From contig NC_017583.1 in the NCBI RefSeq assembly GCF_000184345.1, positions 868,001 to 932,000 on the forward strand: a stretch of 64,000 bases of DNA, given 5' to 3'. Under the pieces are notes generated by a model, which searched no databases, was not told the DNA's origin, and worked only from the letters and a program-made list of their open reading frames with translations. This stretch comes from Spirochaeta thermophila DSM 6578. Its GTDB lineage: Bacteria > Spirochaetota > Spirochaetia > Winmispirales > Winmispiraceae. Each line of letters begins with the position of its first letter. Position 1 is the first letter of the stretch. The translations under genes were made by a program, and so were the position numbers. Positions 1-7,159 of this stretch are shown here, in pieces.

Positions 1-444
1 CCCGTGGTACATGTAGTAGCGGCCGTTGAGTTTCACCACTGAGGGAGCCCAGGTATAGGCCTCTGCATCAGAGGAGAATCCGAGCCACTCCTTCATCTCC
101 TCGTCCCACATGCCGAGGGCCGGTTCAGGCAGGCATTCCCAGTGTACGAGGTCCTTCGATCGACGGACCTGGACGCCTCCTTGCCAGGTGTTTCCAATGC
201 TTGCATCGGTGGAGAACACATAGAAGGTGCCGTCATCGTCCTGGAATAGTTCGGGGTCGTGGACGTTCAAAGGTCCCCACGTCGTGGGATCGTAGATGTC
301 GATGGAACGTGTGTACTTTTCTGTGATTGCAGGATCTTCTCCGCCATCCACAGGAGTGTCCGTGGGTGAGTATTCACTCCCCACTCGGCATGAGAGAAGA
401 AGGATGACATACCATGTAGTAAGAAAAAAGGTGTGCTTTACCAT
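1..444 (-). CDS. GH43-type glycoside hydrolase lipoprotein (5' part only)
   Basis: The gene reads off the left edge of the window; the first 148 codons are visible. Residues 1-19 form a lipoprotein signal ending in LLLSC, so the enzyme is probably anchored outside the inner membrane. The stretch VHDPELFQDDDGTFYVF (about residues 61-77) is the first blade of a five-bladed propeller glycosidase of family GH43, with D63 the expected catalytic base, and APSVVKLNGRYYMYHG is the next blade. Family members are arabinanases, xylosidases or arabinofuranosidases. The ATG has no Shine-Dalgarno sequence and lies 9 bases after the stop of the IS256-type transposase on the same strand, so the native promoter and leader have probably been replaced. 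Exact substrate cannot be told. Confidence 0.8.
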   Translation of the reverse strand, partial: MVKHTFFLTTWYVILLLSCRVGSEYSPTDTPVDGGEDPAITEKYTRSIDIYDPTTWGPLNVHDPELFQDDDGTFYVFSTDASIGNTWQGGVQVRRSKDLVHWECLPEPALGMWDEEMKEWLGFSSDAEAYTWAPSVVKLNGRYYMYHG

Positions 445-452
445 AGGGATTG

Positions 453-1697
453 TCAAGGGGGAGTGTTGAAATTGAGCTGGAGCTGATAAGGGGTGCGTCT
501 CCCCACCTCTTGTATCACCTGCATGCCCACCACGTAGAGGCCTACCACCTCATCTGCATGGGCATGGCTCATATACCCAGGATACCTCCGTAGAAAGCTT
601 CTCATGTGCCGAAACATGTTCTCCGCAAGGTTGCTCGTCCTCACCTTCTCCTTCCACTCATAGGGTAACTCCAGATAGGAGAAAAGCCGGTCCTTCCGCC
701 ACAGGAGGGAGGCCGTCATCCGGGGAGCCTTCGCCGCCCACTTCTTCACGAATGCCTCCAACGCACGTGCTGCGTCCTCCTTCCCTCCTGCCTCAAAGAG
801 CTTCCAGTACTCCGCTCGAAAAGCTCGCCTCTCCTTCTGGAGGTCTGCGTTCTTCCCCTTCCGTTCCCCCATGTCCTGCAGGAGCTTCTGCTCAAGCGTA
901 CCCTGCAGGTGCCAGAGGCATACCTGCTTCTTCGCCTCAGGATACACCGTCTCCACGGCCTGCCGGATCCCCTCAGCCTCATCGGCCACCACCAGCTCCA
1001 CCTCATGAAGCCCTCGCTCATAGAGCCTGGTAAGGAGTCGCTCGTAGCTCGCCTGGTCCTCCTGCTCCGCAACGACCCAGTCGAGGAGCTCATGAGATCC
1101 GTCCTCCTTCACCCCCACGGCACTCAGGACAACCAGCTTCTTCTGACCCCTCCCACGCCTCTTTGCCCACACTCCATCCAGCACAAGGGCCTTCACTCCT
1201 CTAAGGGACCTCCTCCGCCACTGCTCCTTCTCCTCACGAAGACGCTTTATGAGCCGCAGGAGTGTCTGCGGGTGAGCCTCGCCTATCCCCAGCTCCCGTA
1301 ACAGGATGGCCCACGTCCGCGCGCTCATCCCTCCCACATACCCGAGAAGGAGCTGCTCGGCGAGGGCCACGAGCCTCTGCTCATAGGCGACCAGCTTCAC
1401 CTCCTTCCCCCCGCCGGTGCGGATGCGGGGCACGCGTACATCCTCGATCGGCCCCCAGGGGGTCTGCACGGTCTTCCACTTTCTGTAGCCGTACCGGTAG
1501 TACGGTGCCTTCTCAGCCTCCCCTCGTGCATATCGTGGTCGTCCTACTGCCTCCTCTCTCAGCGTCTCAAGGAGGTGTTCCAGGTACGTCTTGTAGGTGT
1601 GGCGCACCTCCTCCCGGAGTTGGGCCTCTACTTGCTTCATCAGAGCAGAGAGGGTATACTGTGTTTCAGTCAATGCGCGTGTGTTACCACGCTTCAT
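453..1697 (-). CDS. IS256-family (mutator-type) transposase
   Basis: A 414-residue transposase that catalyses cut/copy-and-paste movement of the surrounding element. DDE-type acidic residues are visible in VLDGVW (about residue 173), VVADEAEG (about 240) and SNLAENMFRHMRSF (about 360), and VCLWHLQGTLE matches the conserved block between the second D and E of the mutator family. Length is normal for IS256 (about 400). The ATG is preceded by AAGGAGGAG at good spacing. The reading frame looks intact. It continues through the left inverted repeat and stops at 453, in flanking DNA 8 bases beyond the repeat tip, so its last residues are set by the insertion site. Confidence 0.93.
   Translation of the reverse strand: MKRGNTRALTETQYTLSALMKQVEAQLREEVRHTYKTYLEHLLETLREEAVGRPRYARGEAEKAPYYRYGYRKWKTVQTPWGPIEDVRVPRIRTGGGKEVKLVAYEQRLVALAEQLLLGYVGGMSARTWAILLRELGIGEAHPQTLLRLIKRLREEKEQWRRRSLRGVKALVLDGVWAKRRGRGQKKLVVLSAVGVKEDGSHELLDWVVAEQEDQASYERLLTRLYERGLHEVELVVADEAEGIRQAVETVYPEAKKQVCLWHLQGTLEQKLLQDMGERKGKNADLQKERRAFRAEYWKLFEAGGKEDAARALEAFVKKWAAKAPRMTASLLWRKDRLFSYLELPYEWKEKVRTSNLAENMFRHMRSFLRRYPGYMSHAHADEVVGLYVVGMQVIQEVGRRTPYQLQLNFNTPP
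461..503. repeat. Left terminal inverted repeat of the IS256-family element
   Basis: Matches the inverted right end at 1734-1776 with a perfect 10-base tip, then GATAAGGGG and TCTCCC in the same order. The 3' end of the transposase gene lies inside this repeat. Confidence 0.8.
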
Positions 1698-1733
1698 GGG
1701 GTATCTCCTCCTTGAAAAAAGGATTAGTGTGGT

Positions 1734-1776
1734 GGGAGATACCCCTTATCTTTTTTCCCCGCCTTTTTCAACACTC
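1734..1776. repeat. Right terminal inverted repeat of the IS256-family element
   Basis: Inverted partner of 461-503; lies 37 bases upstream of the transposase start and therefore overlaps its promoter region. Confidence 0.8.
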
Positions 1777-1832
1777 GATGTTACAGTCCCTTTACCATAA
1801 AGTACGCCCCATTGCAGCCTGTTGAGGGAAAA

Positions 1833-1857
1833 CCCCTGCCCCGGGGTGGGGCAGGGG
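1833..1857 (-). terminator. Rho-independent terminator of the LamG-porin-LamG operon
   Basis: Ten-pair GC stem (CCCCTGCCCC with GGGGCAGGGG) and five-base loop, followed on the minus strand by TTTTCCC. It lies 14 bases past the stop of the last gene of the operon. Confidence 0.75.
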
Positions 1858-1870
1858 GTGAGGAGGGAAC

Positions 1871-2608
1871 TTATCGTACAGGGATACCCGACTGCATGAT
1901 GGCCTTGATCTGTTGGTCCGTGTATGCCGCGTCGGCGATGAGGATCTCGTCCATCTTTCCCACGAAGAGCGGATCGGGCCAGTTGCTCGCACCTATGTAG
2001 AGTCCCTTCTTTTCTACATGAGAAGGAAGGAGTCCCGTATAACCGGATGCCACGCGCTTACCGTCGATGTACATGACCATCTCTCTCCCGTTCACTGTGA
2101 TGGCCAGGTGTACCCATTCACCCGTAGGAAGGGCAGGTCCGAGCAGTTTCACGCTACCAGATGGATGAAAGATGTCACACCTCATCACACCTTCCACGCC
2201 GCTGAACCCGAACCACATGTCGGCGGTGGCGCCGTCACCGAAATCGAATATCCTGGCCCAGGGAGGCCATGCCTCGGCATTCACCCAGGCGAGGAATGAC
2301 CACTCTTTACCCTCCAGGACATCGGGTTTGAGTTCGATATACGTCTGGGTCCCATCGAATACGAGCGCTTTCCCGAACTTTCCTTCGGTGGTCGCCGGTT
2401 TACCCCTGATGAGCGCGTCCAGTCCGTTCCCTGAATCGTCTTTCAGGGTATCTCCCTCGATATGGTCCATGGTGTAGATAGCCCTCGCATGGAGGTCGAA
2501 ATCCACCGTAAGGGGTGCTCCTTTCTTTTCCATCGAGGCACATCCCGCAAGAGTGAGGATGAGGACGAGTACTCTCCCCACCACTTTGGTTACGCTCGAA
2601 CTATTCAT
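1871..2608 (-). CDS. LamG/concanavalin-like domain lipoprotein (downstream copy)
   Basis: A 245-residue predicted lipoprotein: hydrophobic signal with lipobox LTLAGC, then one LamG/ConA-like beta-sandwich running nearly to the C-terminus. The opening AIYTMDHIEGDTLKDDSGNG and the ending MDEILIADAAYTDQQIKAIM are the usual edges of this fold, which binds glycans or proteins and has no catalytic residues of its own. The start at 2608 is chosen because GGAGGAGAC lies just upstream; an in-frame ATG at 2671 has no such site. It is the last gene of a three-gene operon with an outer-membrane barrel and another LamG lipoprotein, so a surface or periplasmic glycan-binding role is likely. Substrate unknown. 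Confidence 0.8.
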   Translation of the reverse strand: MNSSSVTKVVGRVLVLILTLAGCASMEKKGAPLTVDFDLHARAIYTMDHIEGDTLKDDSGNGLDALIRGKPATTEGKFGKALVFDGTQTYIELKPDVLEGKEWSFLAWVNAEAWPPWARIFDFGDGATADMWFGFSGVEGVMRCDIFHPSGSVKLLGPALPTGEWVHLAITVNGREMVMYIDGKRVASGYTGLLPSHVEKKGLYIGASNWPDPLFVGKMDEILIADAAYTDQQIKAIMQSGIPVR

Positions 2609-2641
2609 AGGTCTCCTCCACGATATGTGGTTCTTTATGGT

Positions 2642-2671
2642 GTGTCCCCCGTTCAGAGGAACAGGGGACAC
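2642..2671 (-). other. Intercistronic stem-loop between porin-like gene and LamG gene
   Basis: GTGTCCCC and GTTC pair with GAAC and GGGGACAC around an AGAG loop, giving a 12-pair stem with one internal mismatch. No T-run follows on the minus strand, so this looks like an mRNA-stabilising or processing hairpin rather than a terminator. Confidence 0.6.
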
Positions 2672-2681
2672 CTTTGTCTAT

Positions 2682-3971
2682 TCAGAACCAGAAGGCGACA
2701 TTGAGGGGTACGTAATGGGAGATGGCCTTCACCGATGTCTTAGATTCGTAATAGTTGATGTGCATCTGATACCCCAGTTGTACGTATCCGTTGGAGAGAT
2801 TTTTCTTTATGAACGGGAAGACCCCGCCGCCCATGGCCATTCCGGACGTTCCATCCGTGGGATTGGCAGGCACGTATGCGGCATCGATGTTGGTGGAGAA
2901 TCCTAGATCATCGCTGTCGCCGCTCATCATGTTTCCCACTTGGCCGGAAGAGTCCGACATGTAGGTGAAGTTCCCTCTGAGTCCTACCTGGACTCCAGGG
3001 AGGGGCAGGTCGTAGAGCGCGTCGAGCACGACTCTGTCAAGGAGAATCTCTTGAGCGTTGTCATGGAACTCGGTCGCGTAGGCGAATCTGTTGCCAAGGG
3101 CAATGCGGAGAGATGAGATCGGTCGATATGCTCCGGAGACGTTGATATTGTGCTTCATTCCTTCTGTAGCTGTTCGGTACTGGAAGTCGTAACCTGCGGC
3201 GAGATCGAAACCCGATCCGAGGAAGTTGAATCCCTCAGCGCTCAGATAGGCCTCTCTCACCACGTCGTCGTCTCCCTTGTAATCGGAAGCGGAGTACCAC
3301 AGTCCGTGGTAATACCCGGCTTTGAGAGTGACACCCATGGGGAGACTGTACCTCATGTTGATCTTGAACTGGTCTACCAGGTTCTGCCAATAGTTGTTGG
3401 CCGGCATGGATCCCCAGCCGTCGTTGGTACTCCAGGCTCGTATCGGTACCCCAACGAGAAGCGAAAACCCATCGAGCATGTAGGGCTTGATCTCGAGCCC
3501 GGTGAAGTAGGGGCCTACGTCCCGATCGGCCACGTTGTGCGCGTAGATGAACCCCCATGCGAGGTCATTGGTGACGTATCCGAAGTGCTGTTCCTCGAAC
3601 TTACCGGTGAGGAGGTCGACCTGATTGTTGAGAAGGTTTATCCGTACGTTACCCTGATAGAAGGGAACGTCATCGCCATAGAGATCGTACCAGGTGTCGA
3701 GATCGTTGCCGAGACGTATCCCGAGGACGAAGTGGATATTCTGGGAGTCCATGAACATGTTCACTTCGGTGCGTCCGCCGTACCACGAACCGAATCCGGC
3801 TCCGTATTCGAACTGTTCCCAGTCTTCACTCCCGGTCTGTGTGGCATAGGTGGTGAGGAGGTAGTTGGAATAGTCCGCATATCCGTGGAACATCACCTGT
3901 TGAGCGGCGAGGATACCTCCTGCACATGCCACAATGAGTGCTACTCCAAAAATCCGTAATGCCTTCATCAT
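2682..3971 (-). CDS. Outer-membrane beta-barrel protein, porin-like
   Basis: A 429-residue exported protein. A signal peptide ends near GGILAAQQ, and the mature part has no long hydrophobic helices but many alternating aromatic/polar strands and Tyr/Trp/Asp-rich loops. The last residues VPLNVAFWF end in Phe, the signature recognised by the BAM machinery in outer-membrane proteins. This indicates a barrel of roughly 16-18 strands. Two ATG codons (3971, 3968) follow ACAGGAGGAACG; either can be the start. It lies between two LamG lipoprotein genes and near a GH43 gene, which suggests an oligosaccharide-specific pore. No known porin family was recognised with confidence. Confidence 0.75.
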   Translation of the reverse strand: MMKALRIFGVALIVACAGGILAAQQVMFHGYADYSNYLLTTYATQTGSEDWEQFEYGAGFGSWYGGRTEVNMFMDSQNIHFVLGIRLGNDLDTWYDLYGDDVPFYQGNVRINLLNNQVDLLTGKFEEQHFGYVTNDLAWGFIYAHNVADRDVGPYFTGLEIKPYMLDGFSLLVGVPIRAWSTNDGWGSMPANNYWQNLVDQFKINMRYSLPMGVTLKAGYYHGLWYSASDYKGDDDVVREAYLSAEGFNFLGSGFDLAAGYDFQYRTATEGMKHNINVSGAYRPISSLRIALGNRFAYATEFHDNAQEILLDRVVLDALYDLPLPGVQVGLRGNFTYMSDSSGQVGNMMSGDSDDLGFSTNIDAAYVPANPTDGTSGMAMGGGVFPFIKKNLSNGYVQLGYQMHINYYESKTSVKAISHYVPLNVAFWF

Positions 3972-3999
3972 ACGTTCCTCCTGTTGGATTCTCTTCTTG

Positions 4000-4788
4000 T
4001 CAAGGCAGGATTCCTGCATAGAGGTCGCTCACCTCCGAGGCGCTGAGGGCCCTGTCGTAGATCACTACGTCATCGAGGATCGCTCCCTGAGCCTGCCAGG
4101 TATCCTGTCCGAACATGATGGATACAGTGGCGGCGGTGAAGTCCTCATATGCGGTATCGTAGGTGCCTTGCTCTTCACCGTTGATGTAGAGTGTCGCGAC
4201 ACCAGAAGAATCCATGGTCTCCGTGACATGGAACCATTCCCCGGCCGATGGGAGGGTCGTGAATATGTCACCCCAGTCGTTAGCCAGATCGCTGCGGTTT
4301 CGGGCGTAGAAACTCGTATCAGAGTTGCTGCCATGACTCACAAACCCTTCCCACGTGCCCCCGCTGTCCTTGAATATCATGTGAGCGATGGCTCCCCAGC
4401 TCGTATTCCAGGTGATCACCTTGGCCCAGTAGGAAATGGTGAAGCTCTTGCCTACCAGGTTGTCGGGGAGAGTGAGATACACATAGCCCAGGGTGTTGTC
4501 GGGGTTCTCCAGATAGAGGGATGTGTTTCTATAGCCTGTGATGAACGAGTATGAGGAAGGAGAGCTTCCACCTATGGTGGCGTCGTTACTGTTTCCCGAA
4601 TCATCCTCGAGAGTGTTCTCGAATTGTAGTACCACCACTGCTGTGGAATTGGTGAGATCGAGAGGTGTGGTTGTGACTGGATTGTCTTGAGAGGCTTCCA
4701 CCTCTTCCCTCCCGATGGTTGGCTCACCGCAGGCCAGTATCATGGTCGCGATGACAGGAATGAACGCGCTTTTCATCACTCCTTTCAT
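4000..4788 (-). CDS. LamG/concanavalin-like domain lipoprotein (upstream copy)
   Basis: A 262-residue predicted lipoprotein with lipobox MILAC, a Thr/Ser/Asp-rich linker and a single LamG-like beta-sandwich (VVVLQFENTLEDDSGNSNDA at the start; ILDDVVIYDRALSASEVSDL at the end). It has the same architecture as the other LamG lipoprotein of this operon but only the fold edges look alike, so the pair may bind different glycans. The ATG follows AGGAGGTCGGAC. First gene of the operon, 28 bases before the porin-like gene. An IS1595-type element ends 28 bases upstream of the start, leaving little room for a native promoter. Confidence 0.8.
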   Translation of the reverse strand: MKGVMKSAFIPVIATMILACGEPTIGREEVEASQDNPVTTTPLDLTNSTAVVVLQFENTLEDDSGNSNDATIGGSSPSSYSFITGYRNTSLYLENPDNTLGYVYLTLPDNLVGKSFTISYWAKVITWNTSWGAIAHMIFKDSGGTWEGFVSHGSNSDTSFYARNRSDLANDWGDIFTTLPSAGEWFHVTETMDSSGVATLYINGEEQGTYDTAYEDFTAATVSIMFGQDTWQAQGAILDDVVIYDRALSASEVSDLYAGILP

Positions 4789-4816
4789 GTCCGACCTCCT
4801 AACCGTAATATTTGAT

Positions 4817-4840
4817 GGTGATTACCATTTTTGAGCCACC
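4817..4840. repeat. Left inverted repeat of the IS1595-family element
   Basis: GGTGATTACCATTTTTGAGC followed by CACC; pairs with 5718-5741 with one single-base shift and one mismatch. Confidence 0.8.
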
Positions 4841-4875
4841 TGTGGTATAATACCGAAGAGAGAGGTGGCACGGAT

Positions 4876-5736
4876 ATGGACGTCGTAAGTCTTTCAACAC
4901 TTGCAAGCGATAGAGAGAAAACGGTCTCCTATCTGAGAGAGAAAGGTCTCCTCGTCACGTACACCCGGTGTCCCTTCTGTGGAAGTGAGCATATAGGCGA
5001 GGTGAGACGAGAGAAGTACAAGTGCTACCAGTGCAGGAAAGAGTGGAGCATACGACGAGGGAGCATCTTCGAGGGGATGAAGCTCTCCTGGGAGAAGATC
5101 CTGTGGGCAATGAAGCTCTTTGAGATGGAAGTTACCGCCCACAAGGCGGCTTTGCAGTTACGGCTCTCCTATGAGGTGACGCTGAGGCTCTACACATTGT
5201 TTCGGAAGGCGATATGGGTCCACACCCAGAAGGAGGGGAAGAGCCTGCTCGAAGGTGAAGTAGAGATGGACGAAAGTTATTTTGGAGGAAAGAGAAAGGG
5301 GAAGAGGGGGAGAGGGGCGGCAGGGAAGATTCCTGTGTTTGGGATTCTTGAGCGAGGGGGAAAAGTGCAGGTGGAAGTGGTGGAGCAGGTAAGTGCGGAG
5401 GAGCTTGTACGACTGGCAGTGGCCAAAGTGAAGCGGGGGTCGCTTGTGTATACCGACCGGTTCAAGAGCTATGATGGGCTTGTGAGCTATGGATTCAGGC
5501 ACAAGCGGATTGATCACGGGAAGCGATTTGCGAATGGGAAAGTGTACATCAATGGGATAGAGGGGTTTTGGAGTTATGCGAAAGGGCGGCTGCTCCAGCA
5601 TCACGGGGTGAGTGTAGAACGTTTTCCGCTGTACTTGAAAGAATTGGAGTGGCGGTATAATCATAGGGAGGAGGATCTATTCGAGCTTCTGCTGGAGGTA
5701 CTTAGAGAGTACTCCCGGGTGGCAAATAATGGATAA
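4876..5736 (+). CDS. IS1595-family transposase
   Basis: A 286-residue DDE transposase. N-terminal zinc ribbon CPFCGSEH...CYQC (about residues 31-53), then the catalytic blocks EMDESYFGGKRKGKRG, VYTDRFKSYDGL and NGIEGFWSYAKGRL, which is the ISXO2/IS1595 pattern. Length is normal and no frameshift is seen, so it may be active. The start at 4876 is preferred (AGAGAGGTGGCACGGAT upstream); an in-frame ATG at 4831 lies inside the left inverted repeat. The gene ends within the right inverted repeat. Confidence 0.93.
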   Translation: MDVVSLSTLASDREKTVSYLREKGLLVTYTRCPFCGSEHIGEVRREKYKCYQCRKEWSIRRGSIFEGMKLSWEKILWAMKLFEMEVTAHKAALQLRLSYEVTLRLYTLFRKAIWVHTQKEGKSLLEGEVEMDESYFGGKRKGKRGRGAAGKIPVFGILERGGKVQVEVVEQVSAEELVRLAVAKVKRGSLVYTDRFKSYDGLVSYGFRHKRIDHGKRFANGKVYINGIEGFWSYAKGRLLQHHGVSVERFPLYLKELEWRYNHREEDLFELLLEVLREYSRVANNG

Positions 5737-5741
5737 TCACC
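5718..5741. repeat. Right inverted repeat of the IS1595-family element
   Basis: Inverted copy of 4817-4840. It contains the last codons of the transposase. Confidence 0.8.
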
Positions 5742-6112
5742 TTTTCTTTTTCAGACAATATGCAGCAGGTATTCCTCAAGATTTTTTGGATGCGGCACGA
5801 ATGGATGGGGTACATGAGTATGGTATCTTCTTCAAAATCGGGATGCCTCTCATGCGTCCCGCCTATGCCGCAATGGGTATCCTTGTTGGACTCAATTCGT
5901 GGAACAGCTTCGTGTGGCCTCTGATCGTGTTGCGGACAGGAGACAAATTCACCTTGCCCATAGGGTTGAACACTCTCCTTACCCCGTATGGTAACAATTA
6001 TGATATGCTGATCGCCGGAGCTTCGGGCGCGGTCCTTCCCATGCTTGTGCTTTTCTTCTTCTTTCAGAAATATTTTGTCTCGGGGCTCATGGCAGGGGGC
6101 TTGAAAGGTTAG
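5742..6112 (+). pseudogene. C-terminal remnant of a CUT1-type sugar ABC permease (MalG/YcjP-like)
   Basis: About 123 codons remain of a permease that is normally about 280. The fragment opens within the EAA loop (RQYAAGIPQDFLDAARMDG, then IGMPLMRPA), the segment that contacts the ATPase, and ends with the typical last helix QKYFVSGLMAGGLKG. It begins directly at the IS1595 right end, and nothing upstream encodes the missing five-helix N-terminal part. A nominal ATG at 5729 lies in the inverted repeat. It is almost certainly non-functional and shows that a carbohydrate ABC operon was lost here. Confidence 0.88.
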
Positions 6113-6120
6113 GGAAGCAC

Positions 6121-7062
6121 CTAGTGCTTGTGGTTCTTGAAATAGAGCCTCAAGACGACTCCCTGGTCGTAGTTACCGAAGCCCCGTCCGAAGATGTTCA
6201 CCCCTCCGGGATGGGAAGCTTCTTCCTTGACTCCCACCTTCACCCTGATGGAGTGGTGTTTCGAAATATCGAGATCGCTGAGGGTAATGTCGGAGACCTT
6301 CACCCCGTCGATATAGGCTCCCGATTCGGTGATGCTCCAGTTCTTGAGCAGGCCGTACTGGGATCCCTCCAGCTTCCACCATACGGGGGTATATTTCCCC
6401 CGCTTGTCGCCGAAGTCTCCCGGACATTCCCAGGTTCCTATCTCTTCGTTGTTGATCCATACCGTGATGTCTGAGGGCCACTGTTTGTTCGTGCCGGGTA
6501 TCTCGGAGGAGAGTTCCATACTCACTTCGAGGCTCTGGAGCGGCTCTTTCCGGTAGAGGCTGTTGTTCGGAAATTGATATTCCACCCATCCGGTCTCGAA
6601 CCACAGGAGGGCGGCTTTCGCTCTCTCGGGAAGGAGGAAGGAGTCCGGCACATCGAGATAGCCAATGATGCTTTCCGAGGAGCACAGGCCGCACGGTGGC
6701 GTCACGTGGAAATTGGTATAGAGGCCTATGGGCATTTCCACTTCTATGGTGTTGTCCTCTTCAGGCTTCTTTTCCGTGATGAACTGGACCATGATTTCCT
6801 CATAGCGGGTGCGGCAGAGCTTCTGATTCCCCTTCTTGCCGTTCACTATCTCGGTTTCGATGAGTCCCGCCTTTTCCAGGATGGCGATATTGGTCGCCAC
6901 GGTGGATTGTGGGAGCTTGAGACGCTCGGCGATCTGATTCACATTCAGGGTTTCGGTGGTCAGCAGGTTGAGGATGTTGATCCGTATCTCCGAAGAAAGC
7001 GCCTTGAGGATGCGGGCATCTTCGTAACTGTTGATGAGCAAGAATTTTTCACTTCTCTCCAT
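6121..7062 (-). CDS. ArsR-like HTH transcriptional regulator with beta-rich C-terminal domain
   Basis: A 313-residue predicted regulator. Residues about 15-80 form a winged helix (ILKALSSEIRINILNLL, then IAERLKLPQSTVATNIAILE as the recognition region). The remaining 200 residues are unlike simple ArsR proteins: a CxxC pair (PPCGLC), a segment WFETGWVEYQFPN and many short beta strands, suggesting a ligand-binding sandwich. I recall similar two-part proteins beside carbohydrate transporters, so a sugar-responsive regulator of the divergent oligosaccharide ABC operon or of the lost CUT1 transporter is inferred. There is no Shine-Dalgarno sequence; a strong promoter sits so close that the mRNA may be leaderless. 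Confidence 0.78.
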   Translation of the reverse strand: MERSEKFLLINSYEDARILKALSSEIRINILNLLTTETLNVNQIAERLKLPQSTVATNIAILEKAGLIETEIVNGKKGNQKLCRTRYEEIMVQFITEKKPEEDNTIEVEMPIGLYTNFHVTPPCGLCSSESIIGYLDVPDSFLLPERAKAALLWFETGWVEYQFPNNSLYRKEPLQSLEVSMELSSEIPGTNKQWPSDITVWINNEEIGTWECPGDFGDKRGKYTPVWWKLEGSQYGLLKNWSITESGAYIDGVKVSDITLSDLDISKHHSIRVKVGVKEEASHPGGVNIFGRGFGNYDQGVVLRLYFKNHKH

Positions 7063-7070
7063 GATCTTTT

Positions 7071-7099
7071 ATTATACTCTTTATTTTGCTCCGTGACAA
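7071..7099 (-). promoter_or_regulatory. Sigma70-type promoter of the HTH regulator
   Basis: TTGTCA (7094-7099) and TATAAT (7071-7076) separated by 17 bases. Only 8 bases lie between the -10 box and the ATG at 7062, which predicts transcription starting at or next to the start codon. Confidence 0.8.
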
Positions 7100-7159
7100 C
7101 CTTCAACAGTCTAGACGGGTATTTATCATATTTTTGGAAATCCAACTATTCACGACAAG

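Larger units (their letters stand above)
461..1776. mobile_element. IS256-family insertion sequence, about 1316 bp
   Basis: Both ends begin GAGTGTTGAA (461-470 and, inverted, 1767-1776) and share a longer imperfect inverted repeat of about 43 bases that also includes GATAAGGGG and TCTCCC. The element carries one transposase gene. No 8-9 base target duplication is visible: the left flank reads TCAAGGGG and the right flank GATGTTAC. Absence of the duplication suggests that one flank was later deleted or that the copy was formed by recombination. Confidence 0.85.
4817..5741. mobile_element. IS1595-family insertion sequence, about 925 bp
   Basis: Inverted repeats of 24 bases (GGTGATTA...CCATTTTTGAGCCACC on the left, closely matched inverted at 5718-5741) bound a single transposase gene. 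Left flank TATTTGAT and right flank TTTTCTTT do not form a target duplication. The right end abuts the middle of a truncated ABC permease gene, so the element marks a deletion or rearrangement junction. Confidence 0.85.

Noticed and set aside
434-456. TTGACA at the IS256 left end as an outward promoter for the GH43 gene
   Set aside because: The matching -10 position lies inside the GH43 coding region and reads CACCTT, so it cannot drive the visible start.
453-1784. Target-site duplication of the IS256 element
   Set aside because: The immediate flanks (TCAAGGGG and GATGTTAC) do not match at 8 or 9 bases in any small shift.
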